Shown here: piece by piece, positions 55,081-63,717 of the stretch | How the letters are laid out: each line of letters opens with the position of its first letter | How positions within the stretch are numbered: the stretch's first letter is position 1 | NCBI RefSeq assembly: GCF_910594985.1 | Contig: NZ_CAJVCE010000002.1 | Span: 496,001-560,000, forward strand | Source: Paenibacillus allorhizosphaerae | GTDB lineage: Bacteria > Bacillota > Bacilli > Paenibacillales > NBRC-103111 | Reading direction: 5' to 3' | Length of the DNA stretch: 64,000 bases | Translations under genes and position numbers: made by a program | The notes under the pieces: generated by a model | Database searches by the model: none | The model's input: the letters and a program-made list of their open reading frames with translations, nothing else | What the model was told of the DNA's origin: nothing

Positions 55081-56020
55081 TCAAATTTTGCCCAGTCCAT
55101 GTGAGGGGAGGCCCGCCGGGATATGCGGACAGCTGGAACTGGTCGGCCCCGATCGTGCCGGCGGCGTAGTATACGGTATCCAATTTGATTTCATCGGGCA
55201 AAACGACGGTGCCTTCGGCATAAAACCGGATCTTGTCGCCGGCCCGAAGCTGATGACCGGCGGAGGTTACCGAGCTGCTTGACGTCGTGATTGCGGTTAC
55301 GGTCTTCTCCTCACCCTGGATGCGAATGCCGGTGGCTCCGCTGCCCGGGTGGTCGTTCACGGTGCATCCGTCGACCGTGCTATGCTCCGGAAGCCGCAGC
55401 ACGGCGCCGTGGACGGAGCTGTTCAGCACGCAGCCCTCCAGCTTGAGATGATGGGCGCGCCGCGCGGAACTGACGCCGATCAGGCAGCCGGCGGTGGTGA
55501 CATGCTCCAGCGTGATGCGACCTTTGCCCGCGGCGACGGAAACCGCATTTTCATTCGCTTGAAGCGGGTTTCCCGCCACTTTCAAGCCGTAGACGAACAC
55601 GTCATCGCTTTGAATCGATAATACGTTTTGCTGCGTATGGCCCGCTTGAAGCGCGGCGCCGTAGCCGACGAGCACGACGGGGGAGGAAATCACGACAGTG
55701 GACGAACATACAAGCTGCGTGCCGAAAGGAACAATGACGACGCCCCCTGCAGGGAGGTTTTGCAGCAGTTGTATCAGCTCCGCTCCGCCGTCCGCGCCGT
55801 CCGATTGCACGACGTAGGCGCCGCCCGCAGGACCGCTCATCGCTTCGACGGGCGAGGTGTGAGCGAGCGGAGGGAGGGCAAGCAGCGATAGCGCCGCCAG
55901 CCCGAGCCCTCCGATCAAATGCCGACGGCTTACAGTGGACTTGCCGCTGACTAGATCTTTTTCACCTTGCCATTCGAACTTTTTGTCCTCTTGATCCAAT
56001 AACCTCACATCCTTTTCCAC
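55060..56020 (-). pseudogene. 5' fragment of a secreted beta-helix (pectate-lyase-like) protein gene
   Basis: About 320 codons encode an N-terminal cytoplasmic tail, a twin-arginine-like signal (SRRHLIGGLGLAAL) and right-handed beta-helix repeats typical of polysaccharide lyases (ITLEHVTTAGCLIGV, HHLKLEGCVLNSS, STVDGCTVND). A domain with FQLSAYPGGPPLTWTG follows. After about position 55080 the frame runs into the binding-protein remnant out of frame and ends at 54926. The C-terminal part of the lyase is lost. It follows the ADP-ribosylglycohydrolase gene by 79 bases. The GTG start is uncertain. Confidence 0.82.
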
Positions 56021-56099
56021 AAATGAATAGTGCTTGCTTAGCTAGTGTCATAAGTTATGCCCTGCTGCACCCGTCGAATGATAGCGGCTTGCGCTGAGT

Positions 56100-57998
56100 T
56101 CAGCTTTCCCCGTCGGTCTTTGCGATAAATAAAACATCGGAATAGTAATAGAACGATCCGGGCGTACCGGTCGTCCGCTGCGACACGGCCAACACGTAGA
56201 GTTCCGGAGGATCCTCACTCTGCGCCACTTCGATCTCCAGCAGATGCTCGCCCCGAGGGAGTGTAAGTTCTGCCAGCTGCTTCGCAGGAGCACGATGGAA
56301 AGCAGGCATGAACGGCTGCTTCACCGGACTATTGATGATCAAGCGGCCGTTCAGCCAGGCTTTGACGGGCTCTACCGTTGCTGTAATCAGGCGGACGTCT
56401 CTGTCGCTGGGGATGATCATGGTCGTCGACGCTCGATAGGAGCCTGTTTGACCGAGCTTGGGCAAATCCTCGAAATGAATCCGGTTGCCTTGGAACACGG
56501 CTCGCTTCGGCTTTCCGCCATCCGCCCCGATCGACCACTCGGTTGCGGCTACAAGCCGGAAATCGACCGTTTCCGTGTTCCACTCGTGTCCGTCATGCAG
56601 ACGAACGATATGTGCGGACAGCCGATACACCGGTTCCGTTTTCGCATCGGATCGAATCGTCCAATTCCCTTCCATCTCGGCGCCGGGGGGCAAAGAAAAG
56701 CGTTGCTCATCCGACCCTTGCCATCCCACAGGCGTATCGAGTCTTACTACGCCTTCCCATGCTTCCTTCGAACGGTTCATCAACCGATAACCGATCGTTT
56801 TGCGCTGCTCCAGACCGATCGCAGGTCCCTGCAAGCCGTAATCGACGGTCAGCTCCAGACCGAGATTGCGGCTTGTTCCTTTGGGCAAATAATATACATT
56901 CGCGCTTGATTTGCGATTCCATAATCTTTTTACGTCGTATTCGTCGTCATCGGCTTGCCACTCGCCTGCAGCAGCCCAGTGCGTAACAGCGTCCTTGTCG
57001 ATGATCAGCGGCAAGTTCCATTCCGCCGCGACGCGCTTGCCGATCCGCACGGTCCGCTCCGTCAGCTCATCCAGGGTGCGGGGAGCGGGGAACCCTTTGA
57101 TCGGCGGACTGACCGCCACCCCATCGCCAACCGGCTTCACCCAATACTCGGGCAATTGATCCGCCCCCTGAATAATGCCCAGAATCGCTCCCAGCGTCGC
57201 GCCGGTACAGTCCGTATCGTAGCCGCAATTGACCGCCTTCAAAATGGCGTCGCCGAAATCTTCGCCGTACAACCACCCGAGTACCGTGAAGGCGATGTTT
57301 TGCGGCGCATCGGTGAAGTTGGAGCTGCCGTGCCGCTCAAGTATAAGCTCGCGCGCCTCGAGCCATGTTTTGCCTTCCGCATGCCAGACGAGCAAGTCTT
57401 TCACCGCCCGAGCCGTCCGGCAATGATCCGGTATATATTGCAGGCCGGTCCGGATGAGACGATCCCGGTTGGAATCGGTAAAGGCCGCGCTCTCGATAGC
57501 CGCGAAAAACATTTCCCCGTATACGCCTTCGCCCCCGGCATGGTCGACTATGGCGTCCTGGTAAGCGTAGTATGCGGCGAGCTGCGGCGAGCCCGGCGTC
57601 ACCATCGCCCATATTTCCGAGCGAATGGGCGAGCCCATGCAATGGGTGAACGGATTGTTGAACCATCCGGCAACCGGGGCGACAAGCCCCCTACGCAAGT
57701 TGGCCAAAGCATACCCGTACTCGTCATACGGGAAAAACACATGCTCCACCCATTCCTGCCCAAGCTCCGCTGCGGTAAGGCGGACTCCGTACTGCTCCAG
57801 CGCGTGCAGCCATACGAGCTGGAGATCCAAGTCGTCATTGGGCAGTGGCCCGTCCGGAAGACTCGGATAATAGGTAAGGTTCAGCAGTTCCTTTTTGCCT
57901 TCCATCGGCGCGCCTAACGTGCCTCCGATATTTTTGCCGAGCCACCCCCCGTATATTTTTTTATAGTATTCGCGCTCGTTTAACCGGCTGATTGCCAT
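56100..57998 (-). CDS. ADP-ribosylglycohydrolase-family protein with C-terminal beta domain
   Basis: A 632-residue protein. Residues 1-320 match the ARH fold: YGGWLGKNIGGTLGAPMEG, PNDDLDLQLVWLHALE (metal-binding Asp pair) and NCGYDTDCTGATLGAILG (second metal site). Residues 370-632 are beta-rich and unlike classical ADP-ribosyl hydrolases. ARH enzymes remove ADP-ribose from proteins or DNA; large versions inside glycan loci may act on a sugar instead. GGAGGACG precedes the ATG. It is the first gene of a minus-strand unit that continues into the beta-helix/binding-protein scar. Confidence 0.88.
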   Translation of the reverse strand: MAISRLNEREYYKKIYGGWLGKNIGGTLGAPMEGKKELLNLTYYPSLPDGPLPNDDLDLQLVWLHALEQYGVRLTAAELGQEWVEHVFFPYDEYGYALANLRRGLVAPVAGWFNNPFTHCMGSPIRSEIWAMVTPGSPQLAAYYAYQDAIVDHAGGEGVYGEMFFAAIESAAFTDSNRDRLIRTGLQYIPDHCRTARAVKDLLVWHAEGKTWLEARELILERHGSSNFTDAPQNIAFTVLGWLYGEDFGDAILKAVNCGYDTDCTGATLGAILGIIQGADQLPEYWVKPVGDGVAVSPPIKGFPAPRTLDELTERTVRIGKRVAAEWNLPLIIDKDAVTHWAAAGEWQADDDEYDVKRLWNRKSSANVYYLPKGTSRNLGLELTVDYGLQGPAIGLEQRKTIGYRLMNRSKEAWEGVVRLDTPVGWQGSDEQRFSLPPGAEMEGNWTIRSDAKTEPVYRLSAHIVRLHDGHEWNTETVDFRLVAATEWSIGADGGKPKRAVFQGNRIHFEDLPKLGQTGSYRASTTMIIPSDRDVRLITATVEPVKAWLNGRLIINSPVKQPFMPAFHRAPAKQLAELTLPRGEHLLEIEVAQSEDPPELYVLAVSQRTTGTPGSFYYYSDVLFIAKTDGES

Positions 57999-58382
57999 GC
58001 ATTTCGTCCTCCTAGCGATAAGATATCGTTCAATTCAAGGGTATCAGCGGAGGGAGGACGATTCCATGAAGTATCCTTAGATCGGCATCCGTTTTTTTGC
58101 GGCAATTTTACAGGTAATGGGGGATCGGGCGGACGTTCGCCGGGCAGAACATTCGCCCTCGAGGAGCGCGTTAGTCAGCAGCTTGTCTTATATGGGAACT
58201 ATGACAGGGAGGGAGGGAATACCCGGAGCATGGACAATTACTGATGGGGGTGCATCGAATTTTCCATGCCTGATAAACCGGGATGTGTGATTTTGTGCGG
58301 ACATCGAATCAAAGGGGGTTGTACCACGCTCGATGGTGACGGGCTTCATGCCGGAAGCGGAATTCTTAATGCACAGCGCAAG
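57999..58382. other. Intergenic region without recognised gene
   Basis: Only short frames with no convincing ribosome site were seen. It should contain the promoter of the ADP-ribosylglycohydrolase gene, but no clear -10/-35 pair was identified. Confidence 0.5.
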
Positions 58383-58598
58383 TTAACGTTTTCTCATGCT
58401 GAAAAATTCGCATGACGTACGTGAATGATAGGCGATCTCGCTCACGCCCGATTGAATGACAACGAACTTTTCGTCGAACCGAATCACGATCCCGCCTGCA
58501 TCGACGACATGATCGTTTTGAAATACGCGGATCGGAGCTTGCCGTTCCATCGCCTCTTGAAAATCTTGGTCGCTCACTAATTTGCGGATATGTGCCAC
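58383..58598 (-). CDS. Small hypothetical protein, beta-rich
   Basis: A 71-residue protein. The centre (IRVFQNDHVVDAGGIVIRFDEKFVVIQ) alternates hydrophobic and polar residues like a small beta barrel and the C-terminus is basic (SMRKR). It starts at GTG about eight bases after GAGGAGAG. No family was recognised; an Sm-like fold is a guess from the strand pattern only. It is monocistronic and divergent from a YjcZ-type gene. Confidence 0.6.
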   Translation of the reverse strand: MAHIRKLVSDQDFQEAMERQAPIRVFQNDHVVDAGGIVIRFDEKFVVIQSGVSEIAYHSRTSCEFFSMRKR

Positions 58599-58717
58599 AT
58601 TAATCTCTCCTCAAGAAAAAATAAATTCATTCGGTATTTTCCCGGCTCCGGAACAAACGCACAGACACTTTGTCGATCATGACATAAACTGATCAGGTAA
58701 ACAAGGAGGTGAAAAGC

Positions 58718-58816
58718 ATGAGCTGTGCAGCGGGATTTGGCGGTTTTACTTCGACTGGAGTGATCCTTGTTTTGTTTATCCTTCTGGTTATCGTATCGCG
58801 TGCTTTTGTAATCTAA
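58718..58816 (+). CDS. YjcZ-family small spore-associated peptide
   Basis: A 32-residue peptide with a glycine-rich start and one hydrophobic helix (FTSTGVILVLFILLVIVS), the same 18-residue core as the peptide at 39974. AAGGAGGTG lies six bases before the ATG. A hairpin follows the stop. The family is made during sporulation in Bacillales; the role is unknown. Confidence 0.88.
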   Translation: MSCAAGFGGFTSTGVILVLFILLVIVSRAFVI

Positions 58817-58832
58817 TTATACCAAACAACTA

Positions 58833-58871
58833 ATAAGCCGAATTCCGTTTTCGAACGGAATATCGGCTTAT
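58833..58871 (+). terminator. Hairpin terminator after the YjcZ gene
   Basis: ATAAGCCGAATTCCGTT pairs with AACGGAATATCGGCTTAT, nearly perfect; no strong T-tract follows. Confidence 0.6.
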
Positions 58872-59001
58872 CCATTACATACCAACGCGAGGGTTCCAGT
58901 CAAGCGCTCTTGTTGCGAAATTTTCGCAGCGTTTGCTGTATAAATATGGTTGGTTCCGCAAAAAATGAAGTTGCAAAGCACTGCAAGGAGGACGCTGTCG
59001 G

Positions 59002-59586
59002 ATGAGTTACATATGGGAAGCACTGGTCATTTTACTTATCGGCTTTGGCTTGATGCGGATCGCCGGCAAAAAAACGGTATCTGAAATGAACGGGCCGGAA
59101 ATCATTACGCTGCTCGCAATTGCGTCCGTGATCGGTGATGCGGTCTCCATGAAAGGGTTCTGGGCGACGACGGTGACGCTTTGCATTTTTGTGGGTCTCC
59201 TCATACTGCTCCAATATATGAGCGTCAAATGGCAGCCGATCGAACGGTTATTTATGGGGAAAGCGACCCCCATTATCGAGAATGGACAGTTGATGACGAA
59301 AAATTTGTTGAAGCTGCGAATGTCTGTGGATCAAGTGGAGAACAGGCTGCGGGAAAACGGCATCACGTCGTTCTCCGACGTAAAGCATGCAACCATTGAA
59401 ATGAACGGTCAGCTCGGCTACGAGCTCATGAACCATGCCAAACCGGTGACGGTCGGCGAGCTGGAAAAATTGCTGGCCCGGCTTCATATTCCTCCGCCGC
59501 CTCAAGCGCCGACCAAACAGCCGAATTTGTTCGACGAAGTGATGTACGGCAACCACGAGGAACCGATTCCCGGACAATTGAAATAA
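59002..59586 (+). CDS. YetF/DUF421 family membrane protein
   Basis: A 194-residue protein with three N-terminal hydrophobic helices (residues 1-75) and a soluble C-terminal DUF421 domain (KATPIIENGQLMTKNLLKLRMSVDQVENRLRE is split over residues 90-120). GKKTVSEMNGPEIITLLAIASVIGD is the family signature. AAGGAGGACG precedes the ATG. YetF-type proteins are spore-membrane proteins in Bacillus. It is a single gene with its own terminator. Confidence 0.9.
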   Translation: MSYIWEALVILLIGFGLMRIAGKKTVSEMNGPEIITLLAIASVIGDAVSMKGFWATTVTLCIFVGLLILLQYMSVKWQPIERLFMGKATPIIENGQLMTKNLLKLRMSVDQVENRLRENGITSFSDVKHATIEMNGQLGYELMNHAKPVTVGELEKLLARLHIPPPPQAPTKQPNLFDEVMYGNHEEPIPGQLK

Positions 59587-59589
59587 CAA

Positions 59590-59621
59590 TGCAAAAGAGC
59601 CGCGCCGCGGCTCTTTTGCAT
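59590..59621. terminator. Bidirectional terminator
   Basis: TGCAAAAGAGCCGCG and its perfect inverse repeat form a 15-bp stem with a one- or two-base centre, with A and T tracts on either side. Confidence 0.85.
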
Positions 59622-59722
59622 GTCACTACACATGCGGACACCGCCGATTCGCAAATGCAAATAAGCTGGATCATTCGGGCTCTTGGTTCGCTGGGGCTCC
59701 ATTGTGCAGAAGGACAATGGGG

Positions 59723-60211
59723 TCAAGAGGAAAGCATTTTATCGACCTGCGCTTTCATAGAAGCTACGACCGTTTTTTTGTACCGGATCGCCATGAAGAG
59801 CAGCTTGATTTGTCGGGCTCGCGACAGTCGGGAAAAGCGGGGTTCTCGCCTGATGAACGTGCGAATGATCGACCAGCTTGCCGGCTTCATTTCCTGTATG
59901 GATATGGTAGGGAACTGCTGCAGCAAGCGGACCATTGCGTTTCGTTGAAACGGCAGCTTCATCAGGACGGATGCTTTGTGCGTATCGACCAGACAAGGGG
60001 CGTACTTTTTATTCGTATGTTTTGTAAGGTACTCGTAACGATCAAGTCCGCTGATGACGATGTAGCTGCCGTCTTTCCGGTTTTTGCGGACGGCGAGCAA
60101 ATGCATGCAGTCCCACATCCGCTTCCGTATATTTTTGATATGCTGGGTCAACGGGATGGTCGAATCGGCTTTGATTTTGTGCAGAGGTATATACTGTACC
60201 GTAAATCTCAT
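59723..60211 (-). CDS. Hypothetical protein with ParB/Srx-like N-terminal segment
   Basis: A 162-residue basic protein. VRKNRKDGSYIVISGLDRYEYL followed by APCLVDT resembles the ParB/sulfiredoxin-like fold, in which a G-x-x-RY motif binds nucleotide. The C-terminal half is basic (RTFIRREPRFSRLSRARQIK). The ATG at 60211 lies six bases after GGAGAGG; an ATG two codons upstream is too close. No partner ParA-like gene is present. The similarity is by motif only, and a plasmid or phage origin is possible but not shown. Confidence 0.55.
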   Translation of the reverse strand: MRFTVQYIPLHKIKADSTIPLTQHIKNIRKRMWDCMHLLAVRKNRKDGSYIVISGLDRYEYLTKHTNKKYAPCLVDTHKASVLMKLPFQRNAMVRLLQQFPTISIQEMKPASWSIIRTFIRREPRFSRLSRARQIKLLFMAIRYKKTVVASMKAQVDKMLSS

Positions 60212-60292
60212 ACACATCCTCTCCTTAATAGGTCAGTATATGTGAGGCACTCATTGTCCTATGTGCATAAAATATAGGGGAGGTGTCGAAAA

Positions 60293-61009
60293 ATGGCCAA
60301 AGGATTCGACTGCGCAACACCTTTAACGGCTGAAACGGCCGCATCGTTCGCTGCGGACGGCTACTCCTTCGTATGTCGATACCTTGTTCCGACGGGATGG
60401 AAGCGGCTTACGGCCGAGGAGGCGGCGGTCATTAGCGAAGCAGGCCTGAACATCGTCTCCGTATTCGAAACGACGGCGAATCGTCCGCTCGGCGGACGGT
60501 CGGCAGGTCTGGCAGACGGTGCAACGGCCGCGCAGACCGCTTACAGCATCGGACAGCCGCCGGGCAGCACCATTTATTTTGCCGTCGATTTTGATGCGAC
60601 TTCGGAACAAATGCAGACGGTTATCGATTATATTCGGGCAGCCAGCGAAGCGACTCCCGATTTTAATACGGGGGTGTACGGCTCTTATTCGGTCGTCGAG
60701 GCGGTCAGCGCCAGCGGCGCGTGCTCGCGATTTTGGCAAACGTATGCTTGGAGCAGCGGAAAGCTGTCCGATGCCGCTCACCTATATCAGTACCGGAATA
60801 ACGTTCAGGTCAACGGCATTACCGTCGATCTGGATGAATCTTACGGAAACGAAGGATGGTGGAATCTGATGGCGGAACCTTTAACGGTGGAAGATGCAAA
60901 TCAGCTGATCGAGATTTTGAAAGGGCTGTATAATGCGGGGATCGGCCAGGACGAGGCGCATCGGCTCGCCAACGCGCTGCGGCGTGCGTCCGGACAGCCG
61001 GAAGAGTAG
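60293..61009 (+). CDS. DUF1906 (Rv2525c-like) glycoside-hydrolase-like protein
   Basis: A 238-residue protein. The N-terminus GFDCATPLTAETAASFAADGY and YSFVCRYL, IYFAVDFDAT and VYGSYSVVEAV segments are hallmarks of the DUF1906 domain, a GH25-like TIM barrel found in phage-lysin-like and wall-associated proteins. The C-terminal 40 residues form a helix-rich tail (VEDANQLIEILKGLYNAGIG). No signal peptide is visible. GGGGAGGTG precedes the ATG. It may act on the cell wall or be a spore-associated protein; catalytic activity is not established for the family. Confidence 0.88.
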   Translation: MAKGFDCATPLTAETAASFAADGYSFVCRYLVPTGWKRLTAEEAAVISEAGLNIVSVFETTANRPLGGRSAGLADGATAAQTAYSIGQPPGSTIYFAVDFDATSEQMQTVIDYIRAASEATPDFNTGVYGSYSVVEAVSASGACSRFWQTYAWSSGKLSDAAHLYQYRNNVQVNGITVDLDESYGNEGWWNLMAEPLTVEDANQLIEILKGLYNAGIGQDEAHRLANALRRASGQPEE

Positions 61010-61030
61010 GATCGTGTTGGTTTAGGGAGA

Positions 61031-61058
61031 AAAGGGCTGCAGCGATGCGGCCTTTTTT
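61031..61058 (+). terminator. Rho-independent terminator
   Basis: AAGGGCTGC pairs with GCGGCCTT around AGCGAT, followed by six T. The gap to 61364 also holds the promoter and cre-like sites listed separately. Confidence 0.75.
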
Positions 61059-61104
61059 CTATGTTTCGGGGGATAAGTTTTCTTCCTTTATTTTCTCATT
61101 ATGT

Positions 61105-61133
61105 TTGAAAATGTTCGTTTTATATGCTAAAGT
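61105..61133 (+). promoter_or_regulatory. Promoter of the binding-lipoprotein gene
   Basis: TTGAAA and TAAAGT with a TG-n extension are separated by 17 bases, about 230 bases before the start codon. Confidence 0.55.
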
Positions 61134-61179
61134 AAGGATAGCGAAGTGAGCTTTGCAGGCAGAATCGTACGTATGCAAA

Positions 61180-61224
61180 TGTAAACGCGTACATTGACGG
61201 TTGAACCGATTGTAAGCGCGCACA
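61180..61224 (+). promoter_or_regulatory. Two cre-like (CcpA/LacI-family) sites
   Basis: TGTAAACGCGTACA (61180-61193) and TGTAAGCGCGCACA (61211-61224) each match the cre consensus closely and lie 31 bases apart, downstream of the promoter. Two helically phased sites could bind CcpA or a local LacI repressor as a roadblock. Confidence 0.6.
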
Positions 61225-61364
61225 TCGGCAGCGTAACGCAGCTTCCTTTTGAGCGAATGCATGGCAATAAGCCGCTTGAACGGGGCGCTGACGGTCCGCA
61301 GGCTATACGCTATCCGGGTCTAATTCGCCCGGCGGTTCATTATTAGAAACATGGAGGGGTTCAG

Positions 61365-62711
61365 ATGAAAGCTGCAAAGAACATGGTTGGGTCATTGGTC
61401 GTACTGACGCTGCTCGGATCTACGCTTGCCGCCTGTAGTAAGGAGGCGGCGCCGACCGTAAAATCGAACGTGCCGTCGGAAGCGGATCTGCTGAAAGAGC
61501 CGGTCACGCTCGTCTTCAAGTCGCAATTCGACGACAGCATGGAGAAGTTCAACGAACGATACGGAGACCGGATTCGCGCGAAATTTCCGAACGTAACCGT
61601 CAAGTTTTTGCCGCGTGAGAAAGACCTCGATATTCGCGAGCTGGTTGCGGCCGGCACCAATCCGGACATTATGTACGGCAATACGTCGCAGATCGACCAG
61701 TTTCTTGTCGAGACCGGACTGGCGTACGATATGACGGAACTGATCAAAAAATATAATTACGATTTGAATCGTTTCGAACCTGCATTGCTCGATAATCTAA
61801 AAAATGTAAGCGCTCCCGGAATGCTATACGGGCTTCCGATGCCTTGGGCCGGCGCGCAAATTATGTATTATAACAAGGCGTTGTTCGACCGGTTCGGCGT
61901 GCCGTATCCGAAAGACGGCATGACATGGGATGAAGTATACGAGCTGGCGAAAAAAATGACGAGAGTGAACGGCGACGAAACGTATCGCGGGTTCAGCTCG
62001 TTCATAAGCGCGGTGCTGCGGGATAACCAGCTGTCGCTGCCGTACCTCGATCCGAAAGCGGATAAAATGGCGGACAACGAGAAATGGAAGCGCCTATTCA
62101 CCAACCTGTCGAGATTTTATGAAATTACAGGCAATAACCGGGATACGAAGAACCGCTCGCAAAATACCGAATCGCAGGCGTTCGAAAAGGGCAATGTAGC
62201 GATGCAGATCAACCAGTTCAACAAATTTCCGACGTTCCCGCCGAACCTCGAATGGGATATGGTATCGATGCCGGTGTTTGCGGACGGACCGAAAGTCGGC
62301 AGTCAGGCCGCTTCCAACTATTGGTTCATTACGAAGACGAACCAGCACAAAGACATCTCGTTCCAGATTATCAAGTATTTGCTCTCCGATGAACTGCAGC
62401 TCGAAGCCGCCAAGTCGGACGCAACGCTGCCTTCGCTGAAAAAAGGCTCCGTCAACCTCGAGGTACTCGGTCAAAATGTGCCGGCGCTGAAAGGAAAGCA
62501 TACGCAGGCGGTATATTATTACGCTCCTGCTCCGGCAATGCCAAGACGCGAGCCGAACCTACCCGGAGCGGACCCGAACGTGCTGAAAACGACGATGGAA
62601 GAAGCGTTCAACCGCGTCGTCATCGACAAGCTCGATGTCAACTCGGCGCTGCGCGAAGCATCCGATAAATTCGACAAAGCAGCGGCGGAGAAGAAGAACA
62701 GCTCCAAATAA
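61365..62711 (+). CDS. Extracellular solute-binding lipoprotein (family 1)
   Basis: A 448-residue lipid-anchored binding protein. The signal peptide ends in lipobox LAAC (residues 21-24). The core DRFGVPYPKDGMTWDEVYEL and QLSLPYLDPKADK matches the paralogues at 24661 and 48117. GGAGGGG precedes the ATG by five bases. Two cre-like sites lie in its leader. No permease gene adjoins it in the window. It is convergent with a DeoR gene and may feed the alginate-lyase-type enzyme starting at 63718. Confidence 0.94.
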   Translation: MKAAKNMVGSLVVLTLLGSTLAACSKEAAPTVKSNVPSEADLLKEPVTLVFKSQFDDSMEKFNERYGDRIRAKFPNVTVKFLPREKDLDIRELVAAGTNPDIMYGNTSQIDQFLVETGLAYDMTELIKKYNYDLNRFEPALLDNLKNVSAPGMLYGLPMPWAGAQIMYYNKALFDRFGVPYPKDGMTWDEVYELAKKMTRVNGDETYRGFSSFISAVLRDNQLSLPYLDPKADKMADNEKWKRLFTNLSRFYEITGNNRDTKNRSQNTESQAFEKGNVAMQINQFNKFPTFPPNLEWDMVSMPVFADGPKVGSQAASNYWFITKTNQHKDISFQIIKYLLSDELQLEAAKSDATLPSLKKGSVNLEVLGQNVPALKGKHTQAVYYYAPAPAMPRREPNLPGADPNVLKTTMEEAFNRVVIDKLDVNSALREASDKFDKAAAEKKNSSK

Positions 62712-62724
62712 TTCGCTGCAAAAG

Positions 62725-62768
62725 GAAGAAGGGGTGCCCCCGCGAAGGGAACACCCTCTTCTTGTTTA
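62725..62768 (+). terminator. Terminator after the binding-lipoprotein gene
   Basis: GAAGAAGGGGTG pairs with CACCCTCTTCTT with one bulge; a short T-rich tail follows. It may also serve the convergent DeoR gene. Confidence 0.6.
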
Positions 62769-62794
62769 CAGGCGTCGTACGCTTTTGTGCGCGG

Positions 62795-63559
62795 TCACCT
62801 TTCGGCGCGAACGACCTGAATCCCCCGCTGCTCGAGTTGTTCGATCGTGGCGCTGCTCGCGTCGGCATCGGTAATGAGCATATCGATTTCCTCCAGCGCG
62901 GCAAACGATACGAGCGCCGTGCGGTCGAATTTGGAATGATCGGCAAGCAGCACCACTTTCTTCGAAGCTTTCATCATCCGCTTCTTGAGCTCGGCTTCTT
63001 CGCGGTGAAAGATCGACAAGCCGCGCTGCAGGTCGATGCCGGTACAGCCGAGAAAGGCGATGTCCACGTTGAGCTCGTCCATCATCTGAATGGCGCTCGG
63101 ACCGATGATCGTATACGTTCCTTTACGGCGGTAGCCGCCGAGAATGCACAGCTCGATCTGATTGCTGCCGGCGAGCAAGTCGGCTATCTTCGTATCGTTC
63201 GTAACGACGGTAATATGGCGGTCCTTGATCAGCGAAGCGAGCTCAAGCGTAGTGGAGCCTGCGTCCAGCAGTACGATTTGACCGTCCTCAATCCATTTGT
63301 CCGCTTCCTCGGCGATTTGTTCTTTTTCCGGGCGCTGCCGGACCCGCCGCTTCAGGATCGGCAGCATCGAGTCGTCATGCTCGACCAGGACGGCACCGCC
63401 GTGCACACGCTTGAGTATGCCGCGCTGTTCCAGTTTTTCCAGGTCTTCGCGAATCGTTTTCTCGGTCACCTGGAACGATTTGCTAATATCGGATACTTTG
63501 ACGGAACCTTCTTCGTTTAACGCTTCAATGATTTTGGCGTGCCTGATTTCCGGTAACAT
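62795..63559 (-). CDS. DeoR/GlpR-family transcriptional regulator
   Basis: A 254-residue repressor with N-terminal winged helix-turn-helix (VSDISKSFQVTEKTIREDLEKL, residues 22-45) and a C-terminal DeoR sugar-phosphate sensor domain (DAGSTTLELASL, GCTGIDLQRGLSI, ADHSKFDRTALV). TAGGTGA lies before the ATG. It is divergent from the alginate-lyase-family gene, 158 bases apart, which it probably controls in response to a phosphorylated sugar. Confidence 0.94.
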   Translation of the reverse strand: MLPEIRHAKIIEALNEEGSVKVSDISKSFQVTEKTIREDLEKLEQRGILKRVHGGAVLVEHDDSMLPILKRRVRQRPEKEQIAEEADKWIEDGQIVLLDAGSTTLELASLIKDRHITVVTNDTKIADLLAGSNQIELCILGGYRRKGTYTIIGPSAIQMMDELNVDIAFLGCTGIDLQRGLSIFHREEAELKKRMMKASKKVVLLADHSKFDRTALVSFAALEEIDMLITDADASSATIEQLEQRGIQVVRAER

Positions 63560-63717
63560 GATTCACCTACTTTTATCTATGGTTTACGGTGCATTTCCTA
63601 AAAAGTATGAAAAAGTTTGATAAAGTACGTTTTATGTGTTAATTTTATAATGAACATTTCAAGTATAGCAAGGTTTTGTTGGAAAATCGAATATTTTGCA
63701 GCGAATGGGGGGCTTAT

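Noticed and set aside
53743..55104. A 453-codon plus-strand open frame overlapping the AraC gene and the deletion scar
   Set aside because: It crosses the end of a genuine AraC gene and runs antisense to recognisable binding-protein sequence; no domain was recognised.
58134..58290. A short frame of about 57 codons starting at an ATG in the 57999-58382 gap
   Set aside because: There is no ribosome site at the start, the composition is unremarkable and no family was recognised.
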